Below, in pieces: positions 40,419 to 49,319 of a stretch of 64,000 bases of DNA (position 1 is the first letter of the stretch; every line of letters begins with the position of its first letter). The position numbers and the translations under genes were made by a program. Source of the DNA: Nonomuraea sp. PA05. GTDB lineage: Bacteria; Actinomycetota; Actinomycetes; Streptosporangiales; Streptosporangiaceae. The DNA is taken from the NCBI RefSeq assembly GCF_008086045.1, contig NZ_VSEY01000036.1, positions 1 through 64,000 of the forward strand. The letters run 5' to 3'. The notes below the pieces were generated by a model, which saw only the letters and a program-made list of their open reading frames with translations, was not told where the DNA came from and searched no databases.

Positions 40419-42131
40419 ATGGGGGAACGGGTCATCGCGGTGATCGGGGTGGGGCCGCGCGGCCTGTCCGTGCTGGAACGCCTGCTGGTACGCCTGCGCG
40501 ACCCCCCGCACCACGGCCACGACAAGGTGACCATCTGGGCCTTCGACGCCGTGGGCCACGGCGGCGGCCGGGTCTGGCGGGTCGACCAGCCGTCCTGGCT
40601 GTCGGCCAACACCACGGCGGGCGAGAGCACCATGTGCTCGCCCGGCGACGACGGCCTGCCCGCCGAACGGTACGGCACGATGGCGCGCTGGGCCGGGCTG
40701 GAGCCGGGCGCCTACCCGGCCCGCCGCCTGTACGGGCAGTACCTGGCCGACGTGTTCCGCGCGCTGTGCGCGACGGCGCCGCCGTACGTGCGCGTCCGTC
40801 CCGTACGGGCCGAGGTGACCAGGATGACCCGCGTTCCGGGTGGATTGCGGCTGGTCGCGGACGGCGTCGCGTACCGGGTGGACAAGGCGGTGCTGGCCAC
40901 CGGCCACGGCAGCCTGGAGCCCGACGACGAGCAGCTCGCCTGGCTCCGGCACGCCGACGACCACGGCCTGTGCTACCTCCCGCCCGGCCTGGCCGCCGAG
41001 ATGCCGCTCGACGACCTGCCGCCGGGGGCCGAGGTCGCGGTGCGCGGGTTCGGGCTGACGTTCTACGACGTGATGCGGGCGGTGACCCTGGGCAGGGGCG
41101 GACGCTTCACACCCACCCCCGCCGGGCTGCGGTACCTGCCCAGCGGCGACGAGCCGATCCTGCTGGCGCTCTCGCGCGGCGGCCTGCCGTTCCTGGCCAG
41201 GCCCGCGGTGCCGGACTTCCCCGCGCCGCCCGTACGGCTGCGGGTCGTGACGGAGGAACGCCTGGGAGAGCTGCGCGCGGCGGCGCTGGCGTCCACCGGC
41301 ACGCCGCAGCTCGACTTCGCCCGCCTGGTAGAGCCGCTCATCCAGTACGAGGCGGACCTGGCCTGCTCCAACGGGGCCGCCCACCCGCTCACCCACCTGG
41401 CCAGGCCCTTCCGCGACCGGCGCTTCGCCACCCCGGACGACTACCACGCCGGCCTGGCCCGGCTGCTGCGCGAGGACGCCCGGCGGGCGGGCGCCGGCTG
41501 CGTGGACGGCACGGTCAAGGCCGCCACCGAGATGCTGCGCGCGATCAGGCCGCTGCTCCCGCAGGTCGTCGACTTCGGCGGGCTGCTGCCCGACTCGCAC
41601 CGAGACTTCCTGGCCAGGTTCGTGCCGCAGAGCTTCGTGCTGTCGGCGGGCCCGCCCGCGGCCCACGTCGACCAGCTCGCCGCCCTGATGGAGGCCGGGA
41701 TCGTGCGCCCTGTCGGGCCAGGGGCCGTGGTGGAGGCGGTGCCCGGCGGGTTCGGGGTGGAGTCGCCGCAGGTGAACGGGTCGCGGCGGGTCACCAGGGC
41801 GCTCGTGGACGCGCGGGCGCCCGCGCGTGACCTGTCCAGGGACGCCTCGCCGCTCGTCAAGCAGTTGCTGGCGGACGGGATGGTCAGCGAGTTCGTCAAC
41901 GTGGACCCGGCCACGGGGGCGCGTTTCGACGCGGGCGGGCTGGCCGTGACGCGGGCGCCGTACCGGGTGATCGACGGAACGGGACGCGCGGCGCCGGACA
42001 TCCACGCGCTCGGCGTGGCCACCAACCACACCCGCTGGTTCACGGAGGTCGGCACCGGCCGCCCGGGGCAGGAAAGCCCGTTCTTCCGCGACGCGGACGC
42101 GGTGGCCGCCGCCCTCCTGGCCCGCGCGTGA
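40419..42131 (+). CDS. FAD/NAD(P)-binding oxidoreductase-like protein
   Basis: The 570-residue protein begins with a dinucleotide site VIAVIGVGPRGLSVLERLLV and has ANTTAGESTMCSPGD, a second strand VDKAVLATGHGSLEPDDEQL and VRGFGLTFYDVMRAVTLGRG, as in the FAD-NAD(P)-binding family of large uncharacterised oxidoreductases. A conserved end (NHTRWFTEVGTGRPGQESPF) completes the family pattern. It lies between the hydrolase and an iron-containing redox enzyme in the same operon, so the pair may act together on one compound. Confidence 0.83.
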   Translation: MGERVIAVIGVGPRGLSVLERLLVRLRDPPHHGHDKVTIWAFDAVGHGGGRVWRVDQPSWLSANTTAGESTMCSPGDDGLPAERYGTMARWAGLEPGAYPARRLYGQYLADVFRALCATAPPYVRVRPVRAEVTRMTRVPGGLRLVADGVAYRVDKAVLATGHGSLEPDDEQLAWLRHADDHGLCYLPPGLAAEMPLDDLPPGAEVAVRGFGLTFYDVMRAVTLGRGGRFTPTPAGLRYLPSGDEPILLALSRGGLPFLARPAVPDFPAPPVRLRVVTEERLGELRAAALASTGTPQLDFARLVEPLIQYEADLACSNGAAHPLTHLARPFRDRRFATPDDYHAGLARLLREDARRAGAGCVDGTVKAATEMLRAIRPLLPQVVDFGGLLPDSHRDFLARFVPQSFVLSAGPPAAHVDQLAALMEAGIVRPVGPGAVVEAVPGGFGVESPQVNGSRRVTRALVDARAPARDLSRDASPLVKQLLADGMVSEFVNVDPATGARFDAGGLAVTRAPYRVIDGTGRAAPDIHALGVATNHTRWFTEVGTGRPGQESPFFRDADAVAAALLARA

Positions 42132-42194
42132 AAGACGGGCCGTTTGAGCGTGCGGGGGCAGGGCAGCCAGGGATTCACCCTGAGGAGGTTCGTC

Positions 42195-43118
42195 ATGCGT
42201 CTGCCCGCCGCCCGCGGCCCGATCACAGCCGGGCTCTTCGCCCGCCTCGGCGGCCGGCCGGTCGAGCTGGACCCGCCGCTCGTCACCCCGCCGCCCGGCA
42301 CGGCGCTCGACGACGGCGACCTCCAGCTCGCCCTCTTCGCCTGCTACGAGCTGCACGCCCGCGGCTTCGACGACGTGGACGACCTCTGGGAATGGCAGCC
42401 GTCCCTGCTGGCCACCCGCCGCGACCTGGAGCGATCACTGGAGTCCGCGCTGGCGCACGCCGTGCCCCGCCCCCCGGCCGTGCCGCCGTCCCGCGTGCGC
42501 GACGCGCTGGCCGAGCTGGTCGCCAAGGAGGAGACGAGCGTCCTGTCGCCCGCGCACCTGCAGCGCGAGGCCGATCTGGGACGGTTCCGCGAGCTCCTCG
42601 TGCACCGTTCGATCCACCACCTCAAGGACACCAGCACCCGGGTACGCCTGTCCGGCGACCCGTCCGCCGAGCGTGACGCCGGCGCCGAGCAGGCCGGCGT
42701 CCACCTCTTCAGAGCCACCATGACCGGCATCGGCCTGGACGACTCCTACGGCGCCTACCTGCCCGTCGTCCCCGGCATCACGCTGGCCGTCTCCAACGTC
42801 AGGACACTGTTCGGCCTGCACAGGCGGCTGCGCGGCGCGCTCGCCGGTCACCTCGCCGCGTCGGAGCCGGCCACCTCACCCGCCCACCTCGCCGCACTCG
42901 GCCTCTGCGCGGAACTGGCCGCCCGGGAGCCCTCCCTCACCGGCGACATCCTGTACGGCGCCGCCTGCGCCCTGGCGCTCGAGCGCCGCTGGGCCGAGCA
43001 CGTCGTGAACCGCTGGCGCCTCGGGCTCAGCTCCCTGGACGGGGATCCGGACGAGGTGGGACGGGAGCCGGTGCGGCACGGCGACCAGGAGGGCGAGGCG
43101 GTGGCGGCGACCGGCTGA
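42195..43118 (+). CDS. Iron-containing redox enzyme family (heme-oxygenase-like fold)
   Basis: The 307-residue, mostly helical protein matches the iron-containing redox enzyme group by its YELHARGFDDVDDLWEW start, HHLKDT segment, GAYLPVVPGITLAVSNVRTL and ALERRWAEHVVNRWRLG end. Members with this fold bind one or two irons through Glu/His and oxidise small substrates. ATG 42195 follows GAGGAGG. It is the last gene of the operon that begins at the palindrome. Confidence 0.7.
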   Translation: MRLPAARGPITAGLFARLGGRPVELDPPLVTPPPGTALDDGDLQLALFACYELHARGFDDVDDLWEWQPSLLATRRDLERSLESALAHAVPRPPAVPPSRVRDALAELVAKEETSVLSPAHLQREADLGRFRELLVHRSIHHLKDTSTRVRLSGDPSAERDAGAEQAGVHLFRATMTGIGLDDSYGAYLPVVPGITLAVSNVRTLFGLHRRLRGALAGHLAASEPATSPAHLAALGLCAELAAREPSLTGDILYGAACALALERRWAEHVVNRWRLGLSSLDGDPDEVGREPVRHGDQEGEAVAATG

Positions 43119-43255
43119 GCCCACGCCGCTCCTCCACCGGAGCCCCAGCTCCCCGCCGTCCACCCTCCATCAAGCTCCCACGGCCGGGCCCCTGACTCCT
43201 ACAGCCGGGCTCCGGCAGGTCACGCTACTTCCCCGCGGGACCGGCCGCACCGCAC

Positions 43256-43582
43256 TCAGAAGGCGGTGAACGCCGACGGCGCCCCGGACAGCCGCGCCGC
43301 CTCCCGCCGGGCCACGGCCGCCGACACCTGCGGCGGCGTCCGCCTGATCTCCGCCTCCAGCTCCGCCAGCACCGTCTCGGCCTGCTGCCTGAGCCGCTGC
43401 CGGTAATGCCCCAGATCCTCGCCGAACCTCCTGGCGACCGGCCCGATCCACACCGCGTCACCGGAGAACAACCGGAACGGCTCGTCCAGCGCCGCCCGCA
43501 ACTGGGCGACATGCCGCTCCACCCTGACCTGCGCCTCCCGTAGGGCCGTATAGCGAGGATTATCCACCGGAGTGTCGGTCAT
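43256..43582 (-). CDS. WXG100-like small helical protein
   Basis: This 108-residue helical protein has VWIGPVARRFGEDLGHYRQR, a WxG turn between two amphipathic helices as in WXG100/ESX-type proteins. ATG 43582 is preferred; TTG 43591 would add three residues. It lies next to a lipoprotein gene and a large DUF6571-like protein, a grouping seen around type VII secretion substrates. Secretion is inferred only. Confidence 0.6.
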   Translation of the reverse strand: MTDTPVDNPRYTALREAQVRVERHVAQLRAALDEPFRLFSGDAVWIGPVARRFGEDLGHYRQRLRQQAETVLAELEAEIRRTPPQVSAAVARREAARLSGAPSAFTAF

Positions 43583-43677
43583 CGGGGCCAACCCATCTTG
43601 GCGTTACGGGTACGGCGGGGGGTCGGTGATGGAGTATGGGAGCGGCTGGGCGGGCGATCGGGACGGAGACGGTGTCG

Positions 43678-44118
43678 ATGGTGGCGGTGGGGCGTTGGGC
43701 GGTTGTGGTGGGGGTGGTCGTGGTGCTGGGTGGGTGCTCGGCGGCTGAGGCGGGGCCGACGGTGGAGGAGGCGGGGGAGACGCTTCAGCGGCATATCACG
43801 GAGTTGATGGAGTCGGTGGATCCGGAGGAGACGGTGGTTGTGGATGCTGGGGGGAAGGATGTGCCTTGCGGGTCGGGTGGGGTGAAGCGTACTTATGGCG
43901 TTAAGTCCACGTTCTCTAGGTATGACGACAACCTCATCGCCGAGATGGCGGGGAGGCTCGGCACGAAGTGGGGCTACGAGGTGTTCGACCCTTACAAGCC
44001 AGGTCTGCCCAAGACGACCCTCAAGCTCTCTTCGTCGCGCACCAGCATCACCGTGGAGACGCCCAGCGACCATGAGGCCGCCGCCGTAGGCGAAACGGAC
44101 TGCATCCCGCGCGAATAG
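43678..44118 (+). CDS. Putative lipoprotein
   Basis: The 146-residue protein has an N-terminal hydrophobic segment ending in a lipobox (VVVVLGGCSA), so it should be lipid-anchored. The mature part has two further cysteines (DVPCGSG, ETDCIP). The first 200 bases of the coding strand are unusually G/T-rich with many T-ending codons, unlike neighbours. ATG 43678 follows GGACGGAG. Function unknown. Confidence 0.72.
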   Translation: MVAVGRWAVVVGVVVVLGGCSAAEAGPTVEEAGETLQRHITELMESVDPEETVVVDAGGKDVPCGSGGVKRTYGVKSTFSRYDDNLIAEMAGRLGTKWGYEVFDPYKPGLPKTTLKLSSSRTSITVETPSDHEAAAVGETDCIPRE

Positions 44119-44129
44119 CTCGGACATGA

Positions 44130-46115
44130 TCACCTTTCTTCGATCAGAGCCTCTTTCAGGTCGGGATCGGTCGTGGAAAGGAAGTTCTCCACGTTCTTCC
44201 GATCCCCAGAGAACCTCGTGGACGCTGCCGCGGCCACCTTCCCCAGCGTCCGGCGGTCGGCCTGGTCGTCGACGCTGCCGTTCTCCTTCAGCCAGGCGAG
44301 GAAGGCCTTCATCGCCTGTTGATTGCCGTCGATCTCCGCGTATGGCCGTAGCCGCCCCTGCTGATCGACGATGAGCGGGTCGGTCGGAGGCTTGAAGTCC
44401 ACTGGTGAATTCTTCGAGGTGTAGCCCTGTGCGACGAGCCCAGAAGCGATCTCGTACAGCGCCGCGCGCGCCTGCTCCAGCTCCTGTTTGTTGACGTCCG
44501 GCATCCGGAGGTCGGGCTCCATCGCGGCTGCGACGCCGTCCTTGAGCCCCCAGCTGAGAAACATCCAGCCCGCCGCCGCAGGCAGCCCTCCTGCGGTGGG
44601 CAGGAACAGCATGCCCGCGTCCATGCCCTTGTCCAGTACCTGGCCGAATCGTTCGACTTCTTCCTCGTCCTTGAGGTCCGCAGCGCCGCGAACGGACTTC
44701 ATCGCGGCGAACTGTATACCCGCGACCGTGCCCAGCCGGGCGAAGACCTGCTCGACCGCCGTCTGTTGCTGCCGGCGGTCCGGGGGAGGGAAGGCAAGCA
44801 GGTGCCGGTCCGCTCGCACGCCCGCCTCGAAGAGTCGCTGGGTCAGCGCGGCCATGCCCTCGTTGAACGGTTCCATGTGGGCGTTGGTGTCTGCGAAGGT
44901 CTTCATGAAGAGATGGCTGTCCGCCAGGGACAGCCGGAACATCGGGGTCGTTCCGACGAGCTTGTCGTCGAAGCCGCCAAGCCGACTCGGAAGCTGGGAG
45001 TCGGGGTCCAGGAAAGCCGCGCTCGCTGCGAACTCCGTCGCATAAGCCCCGGCGATCTCCGCGAAATACCTCCGCATGACATCGTTCGTCACCAGCTCAG
45101 GCCCCCGCGTAATAACCCCGAACGCAAACGCCGCAGCCCCCTCACTATGCCCTCCATCCCTCTCGTCATAAACCCCCGAAGCCGCCGCCAACACCCGCCC
45201 AAAAGCCGCACTAGCCTCCGAATCCTTCCCCACCCGCACAGCCAACCCCGCCAAATCCGAAACAACAGCCCGAGCCGCCACCGCATTATGCGATAGAGCA
45301 CTCAAAAACCGCCCGGTAACATCCACCCGCCCGCTGTCCGTCAAATGCCGCCGCCCCACAGCAGTAAGCCACTGAGTAGGAAACACCCCTTCGCTCACCA
45401 ACCATGACAACGACGAGGAATCCACCCCCTCCCCACCCCGCTCGATATCACTCATCACCTTCGGAAAGCGCGGATCCGGCGGCGAGGCGGTGGAGGCGGC
45501 GGCGAACATCCGGCTGAACTCGCCGAGCAGCTTCTTCTCCGCCTCCCGCACCGGAATACCAGCAGCGGCAGGCCCGAACAGGTCGAGGATGTCCTTGGGC
45601 ACCGCCAGGGTCCCCGCCGTCCCCAGCTCCCCGAAGAAGGCCGCCGCGAAGTCGGGATCGTCCTTGTGCGCCGATATGCGCTCCAGAAGCTCCGCGAAGC
45701 GCCGCACGGCGGAGTTGGGCCGGGGGCTGCTCATGCCGAGCTTGGCCGCCTGCGCGTACTGCCGGTAGAGCGCGGCCATGGCGGCGCCTTCGCGTCGCGA
45801 CTCCTCCGGCGTGGCGTACGGCATGGCCGCCTCGTCGTAGGTCACGATGCCCGGCGTCCAGCCCGGCACCTGCTTGCGGATGGTGGCGTTGCGGGCCTGG
45901 AGCTTGGGGACCTGGCCGCGCGCCCAGCGTTCGATCTCGACGAACGGGGTCAGCGTCAGCGTGCCGACGCCCAGGCGTGTCAGCTCCGCTCTGACGGCCT
46001 GGGTCTGTTCGGCGACGTCCGCGCAGGCGCGGTCCAGGGCGGCGACGAACGTGTCCATGCGCGCCGGGTCGATCCCCGACACCTCGGGTCTCCACGGGCC
46101 ATACGGGTGAGCCAC
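44130..46115 (-). CDS. Large DUF6571-like protein
   Basis: The 661-residue protein starts with an ESX-like helical region (GIDPARMDTFVAALDRACAD) and a long helical body ending in DPDLKEALIEER; one hydrophobic stretch (AGMLFLPTAGGLPAAAGWMF) could span a membrane. This matches actinomycete DUF6571 proteins. GTG 46115 follows GAGGAGGTAG. A patch at about 45090-45440 uses T-ending codons and sounds foreign against flanking GC3-rich parts of the same gene. Function unknown. Confidence 0.7.
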   Translation of the reverse strand: MAHPYGPWRPEVSGIDPARMDTFVAALDRACADVAEQTQAVRAELTRLGVGTLTLTPFVEIERWARGQVPKLQARNATIRKQVPGWTPGIVTYDEAAMPYATPEESRREGAAMAALYRQYAQAAKLGMSSPRPNSAVRRFAELLERISAHKDDPDFAAAFFGELGTAGTLAVPKDILDLFGPAAAGIPVREAEKKLLGEFSRMFAAASTASPPDPRFPKVMSDIERGGEGVDSSSLSWLVSEGVFPTQWLTAVGRRHLTDSGRVDVTGRFLSALSHNAVAARAVVSDLAGLAVRVGKDSEASAAFGRVLAAASGVYDERDGGHSEGAAAFAFGVITRGPELVTNDVMRRYFAEIAGAYATEFAASAAFLDPDSQLPSRLGGFDDKLVGTTPMFRLSLADSHLFMKTFADTNAHMEPFNEGMAALTQRLFEAGVRADRHLLAFPPPDRRQQQTAVEQVFARLGTVAGIQFAAMKSVRGAADLKDEEEVERFGQVLDKGMDAGMLFLPTAGGLPAAAGWMFLSWGLKDGVAAAMEPDLRMPDVNKQELEQARAALYEIASGLVAQGYTSKNSPVDFKPPTDPLIVDQQGRLRPYAEIDGNQQAMKAFLAWLKENGSVDDQADRRTLGKVAAAASTRFSGDRKNVENFLSTTDPDLKEALIEER

Positions 46116-46211
46116 GCGTCGCTACCTCCTCGACCCCGCGGACGGTGGCCTGGGTGGACCGTACGAGGCACCAACTTTCCCACAGGTGCACTCGCCGCAC
46201 GCCGCCTTATA

Positions 46212-46231
46212 ACCGTTTGGACGGTGACCGT
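46212..46231. promoter_or_regulatory. Nested inverted repeats before the enolase-family gene
   Basis: ACCGT-TTGG-ACGGT (46212-46225) runs into ACGGT-G-ACCGT (46221-46231), giving three alternating half-sites. It lies about 40 bases before ATG 46267 and may be an operator. Confidence 0.4.
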
Positions 46232-46266
46232 GGGGTAGTTGCCGCCGTCTGGGGGATGAGAGCCGG

Positions 46267-47364
46267 ATGACTACGATCGACGAGGTCACGGCGGCGGCCT
46301 ACCGTGTTCCCGCCGGGTGTCCTGAGGGGGATGGGACGCTGGCCTGGGAGTCGACCACGATGGTGGTGGTGACCGTGGCGGCGGCGGGCGTCATGGGGAC
46401 GGGGTGGACGTACGCGCCGGCCGCCGCGGCCGCGTTCGTCACAGAGACGCTCGCGGGCACGCTGAACGGCGCCGACCCCGACGGAATTCCCGCGCTCTTC
46501 GCCGCCCTGACGCGTCAGGTGCGGAACGCGGGCCGTCCCGGCGTCGCCGGTTACGCGGTCTCGGCCGTGGACGTGGCGTTGTGGGATCTCAAGGCGCGTC
46601 TGATCGGGGTGCCGCTGACCCGGTTGTGGGGCTTGGCGCGGGAGCGGGTACCACTGTACGGTTCGGGCGGTTTCACCACCTACGACGACGCCACCACCGT
46701 CGGTCAGCTCACGCACTGGGTGCACGAGCAGGGCATTGGCCGCGTCAAGATCAAGATCGGCGAGTCGTACGGCAGCCGCCCCGACCGCGACCTGCACCGG
46801 GTGGCGCTGGCCCGCCGCACCATCGGCCAGGACGCCGAGCTGTACGTGGACGCCAACGGCGGCTACACCGCCAAGCAGGCCGTCCGCGTCGCCGAGCGGA
46901 TGCGCGAGCGGGACGTCACCTGGTTCGAGGAGCCCGTCTCCTCTGACGACCTGGCCGGCCTGCGCCTGGTGCGGGAGCGCTGCCATGCCGACGTCACTGC
47001 GGGCGAGTACGGCTGCGATCCGGGGTACTTCACCCGCATGTGCCAGGCGCGGGCGGTGGACTGCCTGCAGATCGACGCCACGAGGTGCGGCGGCTACAGC
47101 GGCTGGTTCGCCGCCGCGGCCGTGGCGGGCGGGCACCATCTGGAGGTGTCGGCGCACTGCGCCCCGAATCTGCACCTCCCGGCCGCGGCGGCCACGGCCG
47201 GGCTGCGGCACATCGAGTGGTTCCACGATCATCAGCGGATCGAGGCGGAGCTGTTCGACGGGGCCGCCGACCCGTCCGGAGGGCTGGCCAGGCCCAACAC
47301 GGACGCGCCCGGCCACGGCCTGACGCTGCGCCCCGCCGCGGCGGCGCGCTACCGGGTGGCCTGA
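46267..47364 (+). CDS. Enolase-superfamily (mandelate racemase-type) enzyme
   Basis: The 365-residue protein has the KIKIG base motif (VKIKIGES), metal ligands in DANGGY, WFEEPV and AGEYG, and a C-terminal His in SAHCAPNLH, typical of the mandelate racemase subgroup. Such enzymes abstract an alpha proton from carboxylates such as sugar acids; the substrate is unknown. The gene is monocistronic, and the last 33 bp are copied downstream. Confidence 0.9.
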   Translation: MTTIDEVTAAAYRVPAGCPEGDGTLAWESTTMVVVTVAAAGVMGTGWTYAPAAAAAFVTETLAGTLNGADPDGIPALFAALTRQVRNAGRPGVAGYAVSAVDVALWDLKARLIGVPLTRLWGLARERVPLYGSGGFTTYDDATTVGQLTHWVHEQGIGRVKIKIGESYGSRPDRDLHRVALARRTIGQDAELYVDANGGYTAKQAVRVAERMRERDVTWFEEPVSSDDLAGLRLVRERCHADVTAGEYGCDPGYFTRMCQARAVDCLQIDATRCGGYSGWFAAAAVAGGHHLEVSAHCAPNLHLPAAAATAGLRHIEWFHDHQRIEAELFDGAADPSGGLARPNTDAPGHGLTLRPAAAARYRVA

Positions 47365-47396
47365 CGCTGCGCGGCGGCGCGCTACCGGTGGCCTGA
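47341..47396 (+). repeat. 33-bp copy of the enolase-family gene tail
   Basis: GCGGCGCGCTACCGGGTGGC followed by CTGAC at 47341 recurs at 47374 with one base missing, again ending GCCTGAC. The first copy holds the gene's real stop at 47362-47364. Confidence 0.8.
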
Positions 47397-47735
47397 CCGA
47401 AGGCGTAGTGCCCGCTGCTCAGGCCCGTCCGGAAGGTGGAAGCGCGCCTTGTCGGCGGTGGACAGCGCATGCACCCGCGTCGTACGAGGCGCGCGCTTCG
47501 CCTCGTACCCGCGCAAACCCGGACGACCGGCGGAGGCGAGGCAGGCGGCGCGCCGGTCGGTCCAGGACTCGCGCGTCCAGGTGTCCTGCCCGGTGACGGC
47601 CACGAAGTTGACCAGCCGGCCGCCGGCGACGAAGTGGTGCACGAAGTGCCCGCCGGGCCCCATCCAGAGCTGCGTCGTGATCTCCAGCTCCAGCGCGCGC
47701 AGCCGTTCGGCGGGCACCAGGCCGCGCTAGGCACG
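47382..47735 (-). pseudogene. C-terminal fragment of an FAD monooxygenase
   Basis: Minus-strand reading gives RGLVPAERLR, TTQLWMGPGGHFVHHFVAGG, RLVNFVAV and RVHALSTADKARFHLPDG, the C-terminal half of salicylate-hydroxylase-type enzymes. No FAD-binding N-terminus is present and the frame is closed by TAG before RGL, so this is a remnant of about 115 codons. Confidence 0.7.
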
Positions 47736-47749
47736 AATGAGTCTGACTC

Positions 47750-47780
47750 GTTAACCGCGGAAAGCGTGGCTTCGGTTAAC
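47750..47780. promoter_or_regulatory. Inverted repeat at the lgt promoter
   Basis: GTTAACCG (47750-47757) and CGGTTAAC (47773-47780) are perfect 8-bp arms. The right arm overlaps TAACCT (47777-47782), seven bases before ATG 47790, which suggests a leaderless lgt transcript. GAGTC-T-GACTC at 47739-47749 lies just upstream. Confidence 0.5.
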
Positions 47781-47789
47781 CTCTCCACC

Positions 47790-48629
47790 ATGGGCCTCGC
47801 CTTGATTCCGAGCCCCTCGGAAGCGGTCTGGGACATCGGGTTCATCCCGATCCGGGCCTACGCGCTGTGTCACATTCTCGGGATCGTCGTCGGCGCCTGG
47901 CTGAGCGAGCGCCGCTGGCGCGCCCGTGGCGGCGAGAAGGGCACGATGTACGACATCGCGGTCCCCGCGGTGATCTTCGGTCTGATCGGCGGCCGGCTCT
48001 ACCACGTCATCGTCGACTGGCAGACCTACTTCGGCCCGCGCGCGATCAAGGAGCCGATCCAGGCGCTGTACATCTGGGAGGGCGGCCTTGGCATCTGGGG
48101 CGCGGTCGCGCTCGGCGGCGTCGGCGTGTGGCTGGCCTGCCGCCGCCGCGGGCTGTCGCTCGGCGCGGTGGCCGACACGGTCGCCCCCGGCATCGCGTTC
48201 GGGCAGGCGATCGCCCGCTGGGGCAACTGGTTCAACCAGGAGCTGTACGGCAGCCCGACCATGCTGCCCTGGGGCCTGGAGATCGACCAGGCGCACGGCG
48301 GCCAGCCGGGCGTGCTCTACCATCCGACGTTCCTGTACGAGTCGTTGTGGGACGCGGCGCTCGGCTTCGCGCTGATCCTGATCGGCCGGAGGTTCGTGCT
48401 GCACCACGGCCGCCTGTTCGCGCTGTACGTCGCGGGTTACACGTTCGGGCGGTTCTGGATCGAGGGGCTGCGGATCGACCCGGTGGGCGGGGTGGACCAC
48501 GCGGTGCTGCTCCTGGGGTTGCGGATCAACCAGTGGACGTCGATCGTGCTGTTCGCGGGGGCGCTGGCCTACTTCTGGGCCACTCGCGCCAAGGACAGCG
48601 AGGAGGTGGTGGTGGCCCGCGGGGCATGA
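47790..48629 (+). CDS. lgt: Prolipoprotein diacylglyceryl transferase
   Basis: The 279-residue, seven-helix membrane enzyme transfers diacylglyceryl from phosphatidylglycerol to the lipobox cysteine. It has the Lgt signature GGRLYHVIVDW, RWGNWFNQELYG, HPTFLYESLWDAALGF and GRFWIEGLRIDP. ATG 47790 begins MGLALIPSPSEAVWDIG, the expected N-terminus. Not part of a visible operon; the genome may hold another copy. Confidence 0.95.
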   Translation: MGLALIPSPSEAVWDIGFIPIRAYALCHILGIVVGAWLSERRWRARGGEKGTMYDIAVPAVIFGLIGGRLYHVIVDWQTYFGPRAIKEPIQALYIWEGGLGIWGAVALGGVGVWLACRRRGLSLGAVADTVAPGIAFGQAIARWGNWFNQELYGSPTMLPWGLEIDQAHGGQPGVLYHPTFLYESLWDAALGFALILIGRRFVLHHGRLFALYVAGYTFGRFWIEGLRIDPVGGVDHAVLLLGLRINQWTSIVLFAGALAYFWATRAKDSEEVVVARGA

Positions 48630-48749
48630 GAACGCCCCCGACCGCGTACCGCAGCAGAGGCGTCCTCAGGGGTGGGCAATCGATCCCCTACGCAGACCCC
48701 TACCCGCCACGTCCAGTATGTATGCATTTGTCCGGGTCGCCGGGTGGGC

Positions 48750-49184
48750 TCAGAAGGCGTTCACGCTGTCGATCCAGAGCTCCCTGTTCACCGTGTGCAG
48801 GTAGAACTCGACGCGGATCTGCTTCGGCGAGGTCCCCGAGGTGTCCATCGCGCAGGTCACGAGCCGCCACTCCGGCGTGGCCGTGAACCTGGCGGACACC
48901 GCGCGGTTCACGCCGAGGTCCCAGATCGCCAGCGACGCCTTGACCGGCTGCTGGGAGCCGGACCTGACCCAGGCGAAGCAGGAGACGCTCGCGGGCGGCC
49001 CGGTGGCGGTGAAGTCCTGGGCGACCGACCCCTCCAGCTGGCTCGTGCTCATGACGAGGACGGCGTCGCCGGATCTGGCGTCGCTGGTGCCCCAGATCTT
49101 GTACTGCACGGAGCCCGCCTGGTTCATCCGCGTCCAGGGGGCGATGTCGGGGGCCTCGAAACTGGGATTGCGCAGGTACGACAA
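48750..49184 (-). CDS. Small CBM-like beta-sandwich protein
   Basis: The 144-residue protein has the NPSFEAPDIAPW start and alternating strands ending in RELWIDSVNAF, typical of carbohydrate-binding jelly-roll domains (CBM4/9-like). TTG 49184 is chosen because AGGAGG lies four bases upstream; no signal peptide is then present. Between lgt and this gene (48630-48749) nothing is seen. Binding target unknown. Confidence 0.68.
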   Translation of the reverse strand: MSYLRNPSFEAPDIAPWTRMNQAGSVQYKIWGTSDARSGDAVLVMSTSQLEGSVAQDFTATGPPASVSCFAWVRSGSQQPVKASLAIWDLGVNRAVSARFTATPEWRLVTCAMDTSGTSPKQIRVEFYLHTVNRELWIDSVNAF

Positions 49185-49319
49185 CGTTCCTCCTCGATCG
49201 ATCGGACTCGGCGGCATGCACAGAGTGCGGCAAGGGGGCGGCGGTCGCATCCGGGACCGGATCCGGGAAAACCCTAGGCCCGGCACGCCAGGGGCGCGCC
49301 GGGCCGGGAAGGTCGCGGC

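Noticed and set aside
39381..42356. 991-codon minus-strand frame
   Set aside because: Antisense shadow of the hydrolase and FAD protein genes, no start context and no domains.
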